From positions 1-63,990 of the forward strand of contig JADJFV010000017.1 in the NCBI GenBank assembly GCA_016708435.1: 63,990 nucleotides of DNA, given 5' to 3'. Both the position numbers and the translations under genes were made by a program. This document shows, piece after piece, positions 27,135-36,476 of the stretch; within the stretch, counting starts at the first letter, position 1; every line of letters starts with the position of its first letter. Under the pieces are notes generated by a model, which did no database searches, was not told where the DNA came from, and saw only the letters and a list, made by a program, of their open reading frames with translations. This DNA is from Leptospiraceae bacterium (GTDB lineage Bacteria; Spirochaetota; Leptospiria; Leptospirales; Leptospiraceae).

Positions 27135-28282
27135 TCACTTTTATGTGGGACAAACTGTTCAGTCTTAACCCCATGCTTAAGCATGAGGTTAAGACTGACT
27201 ACGTGATCGACTTACAGCTATTTGCCGCGGAAGACGAAGGTAGAACTGAAGAAGGTAGTGAGCGAAGACGAAGAGAAGAACAGGACAAGGGAAATGTTCC
27301 TAAGTCAACAGAACTTCCTTCCGCGCTTGTCTTGGTCAGTTCAATTATTGCACTGTATTTACTTGGAAATTATATTTTTGTAAGATCTTTTGTTTTATTT
27401 AAAAAATACTTTCAGGATTTCGCACAACGCACTGAATTTAATACAGAAGAATTTGGAATTCTATTAAAATCTGCTACCGCGGATATTGCATCTTTACTCC
27501 TGCCAATTTTGGCAGTAACATTTTTAGCTGCGGTTGTTGGTAATGTAGTTCAAGTTGGATTTATGTTTTCACCGGGCGCTGTAAGTTTCAATTTCAACAA
27601 GATCGCCCCTAAGTTTGGGAAAGTATTGCCTACAAAAAATACTTTATACAATTTGCTTAAAGCTCTCGGAAAAGTTGTTATCATTGGCTGGGTAAGTTAT
27701 ATTATTATTTCGATGGACTTTCTTCCAATACTGCTCATGGGTGATATGGGAATTCAGGGCGCATTACGACTATTAGCCATCTCTTCTGTAAAAATTTTCC
27801 TAGTTATTGGGATAATTCTATTTGCCCTCAGCATTTATGATTACTTTTATCAGAAAGCAGAATTTGAAGATTCAATTAAGATGACTCCGTCTGAAGCGAA
27901 ACAAGAAATGAAAGAAAGTGAAGGGGATAGGTCTCTATTGAATCGCAGACGCCAAATGGTTCGCGATTTTATACGAAGAGGGATGCTACAGAGAGTTCCC
28001 AAGGCAGATGTCGTAATTGTAAATCCGACTCATTATTCAGTTGCAATGGTTTATGATTCAAAAATTCATGCTGCTCCAATTGTAACAGCAAAGGGTATTG
28101 ATGAGTTAGCGCTCATGATTCGCCGTTTAGCGAAGAAGCATGGAATTCCAATTGTTGAAGATAGAGTGCAAGCAAGATTATTGTATGATGAAGTTGAAGT
28201 AGATGAAGAAATTCCTTCTAAATTCTTTAGAGCGGTTTCGATCATTATATCCAGATTGGATAAATTCAGGAGAGTTGCTTAA
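27131..28282 (+). CDS. flhB: flagellar export switch protein FlhB
   Basis: The 383-residue protein has four transmembrane helices and a cytoplasmic FlhB-C domain with the self-cleaving NPTH at residues 298-301. It lets the export machine switch from rod/hook to filament substrates. The start at 27131 overlaps the fliR stop; an internal ATG at 27143 (MWDKLF) is also plausible. Codons 11-22 lie within a 36-base near-perfect palindrome, annotated separately, right behind the start. The stop overlaps flhA by one base (TAATG). Confidence 0.95.
   Translation: MITFMWDKLFSLNPMLKHEVKTDYVIDLQLFAAEDEGRTEEGSERRRREEQDKGNVPKSTELPSALVLVSSIIALYLLGNYIFVRSFVLFKKYFQDFAQRTEFNTEEFGILLKSATADIASLLLPILAVTFLAAVVGNVVQVGFMFSPGAVSFNFNKIAPKFGKVLPTKNTLYNLLKALGKVVIIGWVSYIIISMDFLPILLMGDMGIQGALRLLAISSVKIFLVIGIILFALSIYDYFYQKAEFEDSIKMTPSEAKQEMKESEGDRSLLNRRRQMVRDFIRRGMLQRVPKADVVIVNPTHYSVAMVYDSKIHAAPIVTAKGIDELALMIRRLAKKHGIPIVEDRVQARLLYDEVEVDEEIPSKFFRAVSIIISRLDKFRRVA
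27161..27196. promoter_or_regulatory. 36-base near-perfect palindrome inside the flhB coding start
   Basis: AGTCTTAACC pairs with GGTTAAGACT at the ends, CATGCTTAAGCATG is self-complementary in the middle, and only one pair (C/A) mismatches. In mRNA this would fold into a long hairpin beginning 30 bases after the flhB ATG. It could slow or gate translation or transcript processing between fliR and flhB. A DNA-binding role is also possible. The coding frame stays open through it. Confidence 0.55.
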
Positions 28283-30402
28283 TGAAAGAAAAAAAATGGT
28301 ATAACCAATCCGATGTTGTAATGGGAGTGGGCGTCATCGCAATTGTTGCGATGTTAATTATCCCTCTTCCTGGATTTATATTAGATTTACTCATTGTAGT
28401 AAGCTTAGCGACTTCTCTTATTATCCTCTTGACATCTCTTTCCACAAAAGAACCATCAGAGTTTTCAATTTTCCCAAATTTACTTTTGATTACTACTCTA
28501 TTTCGTCTCGCGCTTAACGTTTCAACGACAAGACAAATTCTCTCACAAGGTGCAAGTTTTAATAGTCATATCATTGATGCGTTTGGAACGTTCGTGGTAG
28601 GTGGTGGAACTGGACTTGGTAAATACGTAGTTGGTTTTATTATATTTCTAATTTTAACGATTGTGCAAATTTTGGTAATTACAAAAGGTGCGACTCGTAT
28701 TTCGGAAGTTGCAGCAAGATTTACTCTCGATGCGTTACCCGGCAAGCAAATGGCGATTGATACTGAACTATCTAGTGGGAACATCAATGAAGAGGAAGCA
28801 AAAAAAAGAAGAAAGAAGATTCAGAGAGAAGTAGATTTTTACGGAGCTATGGATGGTGCGAGTAAATTCGTTCAGGGAGATGTGCGTGCAGGTTTGATCA
28901 TAACAGGGATTAACCTCCTCGGTGGTATTGTGATTGGCGTTTCGATTCGTGGAGAAAGTTTTGTTTCTGCCATTGAGACTTACGGTAAGTTTACAATTGG
29001 GGATGGACTGGTATCTCAAATTCCAAGTTTACTTTCTACAACGGCTACGGGTATGATTGTTACTCGCGCAGGATCTGAGTCTGAACTAGCTGATGAATTT
29101 AAAGCTCAATTATTCAACAACCCTAAAACACTTTATGTAGTAGCTGGAAGTCTAGGACTCGCATCCTTAATTCCAGGACTTCCATTCTTCTCTTTGATTT
29201 TATTTTCTTTAAGTTTCGCTTATTTAGCCTACTCTATTGACCGTAACGCAAAAGAATCATTAGCCGCAATTGAAAGAAAAGCAGGTGAGGGAAAAGTAGA
29301 AAAGAAACCAGACTACTACAAAGAGTTGCGCACAGATCCAATTGAAGTTGAACTCGGATTGAATTTAGTTCCGCTTGTTGATACTAATCAAGGCGGTGTT
29401 CTGCTTGACCAGATTTCTAATTTAAGAAGGAGATTTGCAATTGATACTGGACTTGTAATTCCAGCGGTTCGGATTCTTGACAATTTGGAATTGAATCAGG
29501 ATTCTTATGCAATAAAAATTCATGGTGTCGTTGTGGGAGAAAGTAAAATTCGACCTGATAGATTGATGGCATTGGACAATGCTAAAAAAGTAACGGAGCC
29601 AGTGAGAGGAGAAGAGTTTATCGAGCCTACGTTCGGATACAAAGCAAAATGGATTGATCCCAATGATAAAATTGATGCGGAAAATAAGGGTTACACGGTC
29701 GTCGATTCGTCAACTGTAATCGTCACTCACCTAAAAGAATTAATTTCTAATCATGCATCTACCATTCTTGGAAGAGAAGAAGTTAAAAGTCTTCTCGAAC
29801 ACCAAAAAGCAACCCATCCTACTCTGGTTGGTGAACTAGAAGATAAGAAGGTTGGTATAGGTTTAATTCAACAAGTTCTTCAAAATTTACTCAAAGAAGG
29901 CTTGGGCATTCGTAATCTCAGCACGATCCTTGAGTCCATTGCAAATAATGTATCAAGAAATGGTGATAGCGATCCATTCTTTCTCTCAGAAAATGTGCGT
30001 CAGGCGATATCAAAGCAAATTATCATTGATTATTTAAGCGCAGATGGAAAGCTACATGTTGTAACTCTTGATCCACGGGTAACAGACAGACTGAGCAAGG
30101 GTGTTGTAGTCGATCCAATTGAAGGACGATTAATTTCCATTCCACCGGATTATTACAATAAGCTTATTGAAGCTGCAGCAAGAGAATACAATCGTTGCCA
30201 CAGTGAAGGCAAATTCCCAATTTTTGTAGTAAGTAGACCAATACGTTTACCACTTTCCTACATGTTTGCAAAGGAATTTCCTCCACGAAATTTTGCAGTA
30301 TTAGCAATTGAAGAAATTCAATCGTCAACCAAAACAATTATGGATGGAGTCATCAACGTTCAATCAAATGAAGGTGCACGAGTAGTAACAAGTAGGAATT
30401 AA
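28282..30402 (+). CDS. flhA: flagellar type III export protein FlhA
   Basis: The 706-residue protein has eight N-terminal membrane helices, the conserved FHIPEP-family loop (ATRISEVAARFTLDALPGKQMAIDTEL, given here in two parts: ATRISEVAARFTLDA and LPGKQMAID), and a large cytoplasmic domain that docks chaperone-substrate complexes. Length matches typical FlhA (about 690-710). It overlaps flhB by one base. A short hairpin (30399-30419) lies right at its stop. Confidence 0.96.
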   Translation: MKEKKWYNQSDVVMGVGVIAIVAMLIIPLPGFILDLLIVVSLATSLIILLTSLSTKEPSEFSIFPNLLLITTLFRLALNVSTTRQILSQGASFNSHIIDAFGTFVVGGGTGLGKYVVGFIIFLILTIVQILVITKGATRISEVAARFTLDALPGKQMAIDTELSSGNINEEEAKKRRKKIQREVDFYGAMDGASKFVQGDVRAGLIITGINLLGGIVIGVSIRGESFVSAIETYGKFTIGDGLVSQIPSLLSTTATGMIVTRAGSESELADEFKAQLFNNPKTLYVVAGSLGLASLIPGLPFFSLILFSLSFAYLAYSIDRNAKESLAAIERKAGEGKVEKKPDYYKELRTDPIEVELGLNLVPLVDTNQGGVLLDQISNLRRRFAIDTGLVIPAVRILDNLELNQDSYAIKIHGVVVGESKIRPDRLMALDNAKKVTEPVRGEEFIEPTFGYKAKWIDPNDKIDAENKGYTVVDSSTVIVTHLKELISNHASTILGREEVKSLLEHQKATHPTLVGELEDKKVGIGLIQQVLQNLLKEGLGIRNLSTILESIANNVSRNGDSDPFFLSENVRQAISKQIIIDYLSADGKLHVVTLDPRVTDRLSKGVVVDPIEGRLISIPPDYYNKLIEAAAREYNRCHSEGKFPIFVVSRPIRLPLSYMFAKEFPPRNFAVLAIEEIQSSTKTIMDGVINVQSNEGARVVTSRN

Positions 30403-30419
30403 CACGCATTATGTGTTAA
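30399..30419. repeat. small hairpin at the flhA stop
   Basis: TTAACAC and GTGTTAA pair perfectly around a seven-base loop, with the flhA stop inside the left arm. It lacks a T tract, so it is unlikely to terminate fully. It may modulate the step from flhA to flhF. Confidence 0.35.
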
Positions 30420-30446
30420 GAAGAAATTATTATCTAGAGGTATAAA

Positions 30447-31736
30447 ATGGATTTCGTAAAAATTAAAGGAAAGGATATTCAAGATTGTTTCATGCAAATG
30501 AAAATGAAATATGGACCGGAAGCACATGTTTATAATCAAAGAGTTGTAGTCGAAGGTGGGTTAATGGGGACTAAACTCATGTCTAAAAAATTTTATGAAA
30601 TTGAAATTGGAATTCCAGAACAACAAACCTCTAAAGATCGAGTTGAAAAAAAGCTGCAAGATCTAAAAGAACTACTTCGACAAAAATCGGAAGACGATAC
30701 TCGCAAAAAAAGTCTGCATGATTTAAAACCTCTTGCGCAAGAAGATAGAGCATTTGCCGGACTTCGCTCTTCTGAGAAGGATGAAGCAAATTTTTCCGCC
30801 GAAACAAATTCAGCTTCAAGTCGAAACGGCTTAGGTCTTTCTATTAAAGATGAAATCGGTAAAAAAGAAAATGCAAAGTCTAGCACATCTACGACTGAAT
30901 CTACTTATCTTAAAAGATTAAAGGAAAGATTAATATTAGAGGGAATGAGTTCTGATTTTATTCAAGAACTGATTTCGAAAACAGATAAGCATTTATCTAT
31001 GATCGACAAGGAAAAGCCTTCAGCGGTTAACGAAAAGTTTGCGGAAATACTTGAAGATAGAATTAGTGTTGACTCTGACTTATTTGCAGGAACTTCTCGC
31101 GGCAAACGAAAAGTTATCTTCTTTGTAGGTCCTACAGGTAGTGGAAAAACAACAACGGTAGCTAAGCTTGCTGCGAAGTATTTTCTACATATGGGACGTA
31201 TGGTTTCTCTTTATACAACGGATAACTACAAGATAGCCGCTATCGAGCAACTAAAAAGATATGCAGACACTATGGACATTCCGTTTTATCCAGTAAAGGA
31301 CGTTAAGCGTTTACAGGAACAATTATTAAGAGATGGCTCAGAATTGATTTTGGTTGACACGCCTGGTTATAATCATAAAAATCAAGACTTCAACCATAAA
31401 ATGAAACAATATCGAGAAGCATTTGGAGAAAAAGACCAAATTGAAAATATCTTAGTCTTACCTGCGACTTCCTCCTATAGCAATTTGAGGTCAGTTATGA
31501 ATGCTTATGAAACTCTCGGATATAAGAGAATAATATTGACAAAAATTGATGAAGCAGATTATGTAAGTCCTGTACTAGAGTTAGCTGATTCAAATAGCAA
31601 AGCATTTTCTTATTTCAGTTTAGGGCAAGAAGTTCCTTTTGATATTGTTTCGGCGAGCAAAAAAGTTTTCTCAGAAATAGTAGTAAATCCAGACAAAATA
31701 AAAGAATTAAGAGGGGATACAGTAGCTACAAGCTAA
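30447..31736 (+). CDS. flhF: flagellar placement GTPase FlhF (SRP family)
   Basis: The 429-residue protein has an N-terminal basic domain, a charged variable linker, and an SRP-type NG domain with P-loop VGPTGSGKTTTVAKLAAKYF beginning near residue 227, LVDTPGYNHK as the G3 region and LTKIDEAD as the G4 region. FlhF sets the position and number of polar flagella, which in spirochaetes means the subpolar periplasmic flagella. GAGG lies upstream of the ATG. flhG follows 15 bases after the stop. Confidence 0.94.
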   Translation: MDFVKIKGKDIQDCFMQMKMKYGPEAHVYNQRVVVEGGLMGTKLMSKKFYEIEIGIPEQQTSKDRVEKKLQDLKELLRQKSEDDTRKKSLHDLKPLAQEDRAFAGLRSSEKDEANFSAETNSASSRNGLGLSIKDEIGKKENAKSSTSTTESTYLKRLKERLILEGMSSDFIQELISKTDKHLSMIDKEKPSAVNEKFAEILEDRISVDSDLFAGTSRGKRKVIFFVGPTGSGKTTTVAKLAAKYFLHMGRMVSLYTTDNYKIAAIEQLKRYADTMDIPFYPVKDVKRLQEQLLRDGSELILVDTPGYNHKNQDFNHKMKQYREAFGEKDQIENILVLPATSSYSNLRSVMNAYETLGYKRIILTKIDEADYVSPVLELADSNSKAFSYFSLGQEVPFDIVSASKKVFSEIVVNPDKIKELRGDTVATS

Positions 31737-31751
31737 CTCTCCTCGAAGGAA

Positions 31752-32642
31752 ATGATGGAGACAGAGCAACCTCTTAACACAGAAAGCAAAAGTAGCTCAA
31801 ATTTGGAGTCTCAGGCGAACAATGGATTTGCCAACAAAGTTATTGCCATTTCTTCAGGGAAGGGTGGTGTAGGGAAAACTGTTTTTACAGTCAATCTTGC
31901 CGTTTCTCTTGCTAAAGCTGGGAAGAAAGTCTTAATCATCGATGGTGATCTTGGATTAGGAAACGTAAACGTTTTGCTTGGTTTTTTACCTAAATTTAAT
32001 TTGTATCACGTTATGAAAGGGCATCGCTCTATACGAGATATTGTCTTCCATGCACCAGAAGGTGTTGATGTGATTCCCGGAGCAAATGGCTATGCCCAAT
32101 TTGCAAATTTAGATGATAAAGGTCGTAATCAATTAATTCGTAGCTTTTCAGAATTGGATGGATACGATTATATTTTAATAGATACAGGTGCAGGAATCGG
32201 TTCAAATACCCTTGGTTTTTCCTTGTATGCAAATGAAGTTATCCTAGTCATTGCTCCTGATCCATCTTCTGTTACAGACTCTTACGGTTTGATTAAATCA
32301 CTTATATCTATTGATAAGAATAAGAAAATTAGTTTTATTGTAAATAGAATTCGTTCAGAGCAAGAGGGAAAAAAAGTGGTGAAGAGAATTACGGAGATAA
32401 GTTACAAGTTCTTAGGGATAAAACCGAAGAACGTTGGATTTCTTTTTCATGATGAAGAGATAGAAAGAAGTGTTAGAAAACAAAAACCTTTTTTATTAAC
32501 TGCCCCAAAGTGCAAAGCTGCCGAAAATTTATATGAGATAACAGGGGCTATTGCAAACATTCCAATTGACCCATATCAGACACAACCTAAGATGATGGCG
32601 TTTTTTAGAAAATTTTTACATTCACTCATCCCGGATACCTAG
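31752..32642 (+). CDS. flhG: flagellar number regulator FlhG (MinD-like ATPase)
   Basis: The 296-residue protein has the deviant Walker A motif SSGKGGVGKTVFTVNLAVSL near residue 37, IDGDLGLGNVNVLLG after it, and DTGAGIGSNT as the switch region. That is the MinD/ParA family in the FlhG/YlxH form. FlhG restrains FlhF and so limits flagellar number. Two adjacent ATGs (31752 and 31755) are possible starts. The next gene's AGGAGGA begins at its stop. Confidence 0.93.
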   Translation: MMETEQPLNTESKSSSNLESQANNGFANKVIAISSGKGGVGKTVFTVNLAVSLAKAGKKVLIIDGDLGLGNVNVLLGFLPKFNLYHVMKGHRSIRDIVFHAPEGVDVIPGANGYAQFANLDDKGRNQLIRSFSELDGYDYILIDTGAGIGSNTLGFSLYANEVILVIAPDPSSVTDSYGLIKSLISIDKNKKISFIVNRIRSEQEGKKVVKRITEISYKFLGIKPKNVGFLFHDEEIERSVRKQKPFLLTAPKCKAAENLYEITGAIANIPIDPYQTQPKMMAFFRKFLHSLIPDT

Positions 32643-32652
32643 GAGGATTTTT

Positions 32653-33126
32653 CTGCAAGTTAAATTCATTATTATTTTTTTTGCGATTGCATTGTTAGTG
32701 AGCACTACATGTGGATTCATAACAGGGAATCGAATAATGCATATTTTCCTCGTTGCTGGAATTGGAGCCTTAATATTTGCAGGATTAGGCTTTGGTGTTT
32801 ACGCTGTTTTCGAAAAAAAAGTCCCTGAGTTTTTGGACTTTCTTGCAGAACTCGGTGGAGGTATTGGATTTCGTCGTAGCAGTGGTGACTCTTATGCAGC
32901 AGGAGGAGATTTTCCTTCTGATAGCGAAATCAAATTAGCAAAATCAGATGATTCAATGAGCGGTGATTTTGGTGGTGGAGATATTCCAGCAGCAAAAGTA
33001 AAAGACGGAAAATTTGGGGATCATATTGTTATTAGTAATATTGCAATTAAGAATGAGCCAAAACTAATGGCAGAAGCAATCCGAACCATTATGTCCCAAG
33101 ATGAGCCAGAAACCCCTAAACAATAA
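32653..33126 (+). CDS. small membrane protein of flagellar operon, CTG start likely
   Basis: A perfect AGGAGGA at 32641-32647 lies five bases before an in-frame CTG at 32653 and much too far from the first ATG or TTG (TTG at 32692). Reading from the CTG gives 157 residues with QVKFIIIFFAIALLVSTTCG, a good first membrane segment or signal. A second hydrophobic segment (HIFLVAGIGALIFAGLGFGV) and a glycine/aspartate-rich hydrophilic tail follow. I do not recognise the family. Its place between flhG and fliA suggests a flagellar accessory role. Confidence 0.6.
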   Translation: MQVKFIIIFFAIALLVSTTCGFITGNRIMHIFLVAGIGALIFAGLGFGVYAVFEKKVPEFLDFLAELGGGIGFRRSSGDSYAAGGDFPSDSEIKLAKSDDSMSGDFGGGDIPAAKVKDGKFGDHIVISNIAIKNEPKLMAEAIRTIMSQDEPETPKQ

Positions 33127-33288
33127 AAAAATCTGCCCACCAGAAAACAAATAATTGACTATCCTGAATTTTCTCCGTGTCCCTGTGCCTCAGTGGCAAA
33201 AATATACAAAATAAGTAAATAATCTACTGAAATTCAAATAAAATGATTGTAATTTGTAAACCATAAAGAAAATAATAAAAATCGGATT

Positions 33289-34089
33289 ATGTCTAGGCTG
33301 CTTGACAAATACAATCAATTTGACGAAACCTCTTTATGGAAAGACTACAGAGTCTCCAAAAATTCTGAGATTAGAGCTTACCTCGTCGAAAAATATTCCC
33401 CACTTGTAAAACATGTTGCAGGCAGGGTAGCTATTGGTATGCCTCAAAATGTTGAGTTCGATGATTTGGTTAGTTATGGCGTTTTTGGGTTATTAGACGC
33501 TATTGAAAAATTTGATCCTGCTCGCGAAATTAAATTTAAGACCTATGCAATGACTCGTATACGCGGAAGTATATTCGATGAATTGCGCTCTGTTGACTGG
33601 ATTCCTCGATCGATTCGCCAAAAGGCAAAACAATTAGAACAAATCATTGGGATGCTTGAAAATAAAGAAGGGCAGACAGTAGAAGATGAACTCATAGCAA
33701 AGGAATTGGGAGTTTCTGTTGATGAGCTTGCGACTTTGCTTACAAAGATTAGTGGCACATCATTAGTATCCTTAAATGACATTTGGTTTCTCGGCGATGA
33801 GAATGATGAAGTTTCATTTATGGAAACTTTAGAATCGCCTGCGAATATGAATCCAGACGTGATTATTGAAAAAGAAGAAATCAAAAACGTAATTGTAGAA
33901 GCAATCAAGACTTTGCCCGAAAAAGAAAAAAAAGTGATCGTTCTTTATTATTATGAAGACTTAACACTAAAAGAAATTGGGGAAGTATTGGAAGTAACTG
34001 AATCTCGAATCTCTCAACTTCACACAAAAGCCGTTATGCGCCTTCGCAGTAAACTCGGCAAAGTAAAATCAGTAGTCACCAAAAAATAA
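33289..34089 (+). CDS. fliA: flagellar sigma factor FliA (sigma-28/WhiG type)
   Basis: The 266-residue protein has region 2 (EFDDLVSYGVFGLLDAIEKF and KFKTYAMTRIRGSIFDELR), DWIPRSIRQKAKQ leading into region 3, and region 4 with LKEIGEVLEVTESRISQLH. This is the FliA/WhiG class that transcribes late flagellar genes. A 162-base gap with no clear ribosome site separates it from the previous gene, so it may have its own promoter although it belongs to the flagellar block. Confidence 0.94.
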   Translation: MSRLLDKYNQFDETSLWKDYRVSKNSEIRAYLVEKYSPLVKHVAGRVAIGMPQNVEFDDLVSYGVFGLLDAIEKFDPAREIKFKTYAMTRIRGSIFDELRSVDWIPRSIRQKAKQLEQIIGMLENKEGQTVEDELIAKELGVSVDELATLLTKISGTSLVSLNDIWFLGDENDEVSFMETLESPANMNPDVIIEKEEIKNVIVEAIKTLPEKEKKVIVLYYYEDLTLKEIGEVLEVTESRISQLHTKAVMRLRSKLGKVKSVVTKK

Positions 34090-34154
34090 TTTCTAAAATC
34101 TAATAGACTAATTTTACTTCTTAAGTAGACTTTATTTTAACTTAGGAGTTTTCT

Positions 34155-35564
34155 ATGAAAAAAATTCTAATCAGTATTTCAATATTTTTAAGTTTAATAC
34201 TTACAGTTTTGATTGCAGGACTTCTTTCCATTTCCTCGATAGTCACTCCTGACTTTATAGTCAGTCAGATTGAAAGTTCCTTAAACACGCGAGCGGATTT
34301 AAAAAAAGTAAACATAAGTCTTTTTTCTGCGATGTCTTCTATTGAGCTAGAAGGTTTGAGTTTACATGAAAGAGATCAGTTTGCGGATAATGCTAATTTG
34401 CTTGCCGAGAGAACTGCTTCTGCGAGTCCAGTTCTTTCTGTAAGGAAAGTAGATTTGAAGCTTAACTTTGTTGCACTTCTGAGAAGAAGTTTTCAATTAA
34501 AAAGTTTTTTGCTCATAGAGCCTTTCGTAAGTATTACATTAAAAGAGAATGGAAATAGTCTTACACATTTATTTAAAAAGCCCAAACTAGTAGCAGGAAA
34601 ACCAAACCCAGCATTAGAAGTAAAAGAAGAAGTTAGTTCGGCGGATAATATAAATAAGCCGTTTACGGTAAAGTCATTGCCTATCTCGGCAAATATTGCT
34701 AAAGTAGGAATGGAAAATGGAACCATCAATATTTTTATTCAAAAGACTTTGCAAAAACTTTCCTTAAAAAATGTAAATCTATTATTAACTGATATAGATA
34801 TTGATCCAGAAAACTTAGAGAAGCACAATACTCTTCATTTAATCGCCAATATAAATACTTCCGTTCTGAACTCAGGCGGACAAGAGACTGCTTTATTTAA
34901 AATTATATCAAAAGGTTCGATAGTTCCCTTTGTCGCAAAGACAGGTCTTATCAATCCATCGGTTAATTATAATTTGACTCTTAAAGCAGGAAGTTATATA
35001 AATGGACTATCTATTATGGATGCTCTTTCAGGAACTCTGCCTGTTCTTTCTAATGCAGGAATTAAGCTAGATGGCTTTTCTAAAAAAGCAGACTTATCGA
35101 GTGATGTAAATATTATCATAAATTATTTCTCTAACAAAATTACTTTACTCAATCAAATCACTATTCCAACGCCTAACTACGATTTAACCCTAGAAAAAAA
35201 TAATTGGGTTCATCTGGAAACGAATGAGCATTATTTTAAAGGTGGAGTTCTTGCATCAAAGGCGGAATCAGACAAGGCTATCAGTGGTGTTGATTCGGCA
35301 ATTAAAACCCAATTAAAAATAGAAAATCCAGCAGAAATTAGAAATAAAATTCTAGGAAATCTAATAAAAGAGGAAAGAGTTAATCTCCCGTTTACCTCTA
35401 ATGGTAATATTAAATCACCAAATGTTAGCTTAATGATAGAACTGCCTTCCCTTTTAGAATTTGGAAAAGGAGTTCTAATAGATAAAGCTAAAGAGGAAAT
35501 CAAGAAAAAGCTTCCCGCCGGGGTTGATGATGCAATCAACCAAGGACTGAAAAAATTGTTTTAA
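34155..35564 (+). CDS. AsmA-like envelope protein
   Basis: The 469-residue protein has an N-terminal hydrophobic anchor (MKKILISISIFLSLILTVL), then an AsmA-like pattern: a PDFIVSQIESSLNTRADLKK start, LSVRKVDLKLNFVALLRRSF and LLIEPFVSITL, followed by long beta-rich stretches. AsmA-type proteins are thought to bridge the periplasm and move lipid. The assignment is from pattern only. A good GGAG precedes the ATG. It is followed by an odd GC-rich and T-rich stretch before the next gene. Confidence 0.6.
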   Translation: MKKILISISIFLSLILTVLIAGLLSISSIVTPDFIVSQIESSLNTRADLKKVNISLFSAMSSIELEGLSLHERDQFADNANLLAERTASASPVLSVRKVDLKLNFVALLRRSFQLKSFLLIEPFVSITLKENGNSLTHLFKKPKLVAGKPNPALEVKEEVSSADNINKPFTVKSLPISANIAKVGMENGTINIFIQKTLQKLSLKNVNLLLTDIDIDPENLEKHNTLHLIANINTSVLNSGGQETALFKIISKGSIVPFVAKTGLINPSVNYNLTLKAGSYINGLSIMDALSGTLPVLSNAGIKLDGFSKKADLSSDVNIIINYFSNKITLLNQITIPTPNYDLTLEKNNWVHLETNEHYFKGGVLASKAESDKAISGVDSAIKTQLKIENPAEIRNKILGNLIKEERVNLPFTSNGNIKSPNVSLMIELPSLLEFGKGVLIDKAKEEIKKKLPAGVDDAINQGLKKLF

Positions 35565-35574
35565 CGCAAGGTGA

Positions 35575-35758
35575 GTGACCAGCGTGCCCAGCGCTGGATA
35601 TGGGTACCCTAACGGAGGTCGCCACTAAGGGGCCCCCCCCGGGGGCCGAAGGGGGGGGGGGGGTATTTTTTGTTTTTATTGATTTTTTTTATATATTTTT
35701 TATTTCTTAAATTTTTTTATTTTTTTTTTTTTGTGTTGGGTGAGTTGTGTTGTTTTTT
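35575..35758. other. abnormal low-complexity stretch (GC-rich then T-rich)
   Basis: From about 35575 the base composition jumps. Short palindromes such as CCAGCGCTGG and GGGTACCC are followed by runs of eight C, five G and then thirteen G (35651-35663). About 95 bases of nearly pure T with few other bases come next. This is unlike anything else in the window and codes for nothing plausible. It may be an assembly or sequencing artefact at a contig join, or a genuine simple-sequence tract. Confidence 0.6.
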
Positions 35759-35805
35759 GTCCTTCCCCGCCAAGGAAAAAAGTGACGGAAAGGAAGGACT
35801 TTTTT
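35759..35805 (+). terminator. Rho-independent terminator-like hairpin
   Basis: GTCCTTCC (35759-35766) pairs perfectly with GGAAGGAC (35792-35799), and six T follow immediately. The loop is long (25 bases) but may fold further through CCG/CGG. It would end transcripts coming from the AsmA-like gene before the XRE-cupin regulator. Confidence 0.5.
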
Positions 35806-35841
35806 CATTGACAAGTATCCGTTATATTGGAAAATTCTTTC

Positions 35842-36471
35842 ATGAAGAAGAAAACATCCAAAATAGCAGAAGGAAAGAAAGGCTCCGATTCCGTTCTAGA
35901 CTCCTCAGATCAAATCATTGAAACTGTTAAAGAAAACTTAAAAAATATTCGGCACAACCGTAAATTATCTCTCGATAAACTTGCCATTCGCTGTGGAGTA
36001 AGTAGAGCAATGCTTTCACAAATTGAACAAGGCAAAAGTGCTCCTACAATTTCTGTTCTGTGGAAAATTGCGACAGGATTAAATGTTCCTTTTAGTGATT
36101 TAATTAAGGACAAAGTAAGAGAAGGTGTTCAACTCCTTCGATATGAAAACACAAAAGTCTTATTTTCAAATACAAAAGTATTTTCTACCCGCGCCTTATT
36201 CCCGTTTACCGGTCATAAGAAAACAGAATTTTATGAATTAATTTTAAAACCGGGTGGGCATGAAGTTGCAGAGCCACATCCTCCGGGGACAACGGAAAAT
36301 ATTGTGGTTGTAAGCGGTAAATTGAGATTACGCGTTGGTGAAGAAGTGCAAGAACTTTCCCCAAAAGACGCAATCTATTTTAATGCGGATGTTCCTCATG
36401 AATATTCTAATCCAACAGATGAAGAAGCTTTGATGTATCTAGTTATGACCTACACGGAAGAAACAAACTAA
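35842..36471 (+). CDS. XRE-family regulator with C-terminal cupin domain
   Basis: From the ATG at 35842 the protein has 209 residues (a TTG at 35827 is also in frame). An XRE helix-turn-helix (LSLDKLAIRCGVSRAMLSQI, then EQGKSAPTISVLWKIATGLN) spans roughly residues 39-80. A cupin_2 barrel follows, with HPPGTTENIVVVSGKLRLRV and DAIYFNADVPHEYSN. Such proteins repress genes for amine, amino acid or fosfomycin-like metabolites sensed by the cupin. No adjacent metabolic gene suggests the ligand here. Confidence 0.85.
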   Translation: MKKKTSKIAEGKKGSDSVLDSSDQIIETVKENLKNIRHNRKLSLDKLAIRCGVSRAMLSQIEQGKSAPTISVLWKIATGLNVPFSDLIKDKVREGVQLLRYENTKVLFSNTKVFSTRALFPFTGHKKTEFYELILKPGGHEVAEPHPPGTTENIVVVSGKLRLRVGEEVQELSPKDAIYFNADVPHEYSNPTDEEALMYLVMTYTEETN

Positions 36472-36476
36472 TAAAT

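Noticed and set aside
33127..33288. Small RNA or riboswitch between the flagellar membrane protein and fliA
   Set aside because: Only a short CCGTGTCCCTGTGCCTCAGT phrase of a type common in intergenic DNA stands out; no stable fold or known riboswitch core was seen.
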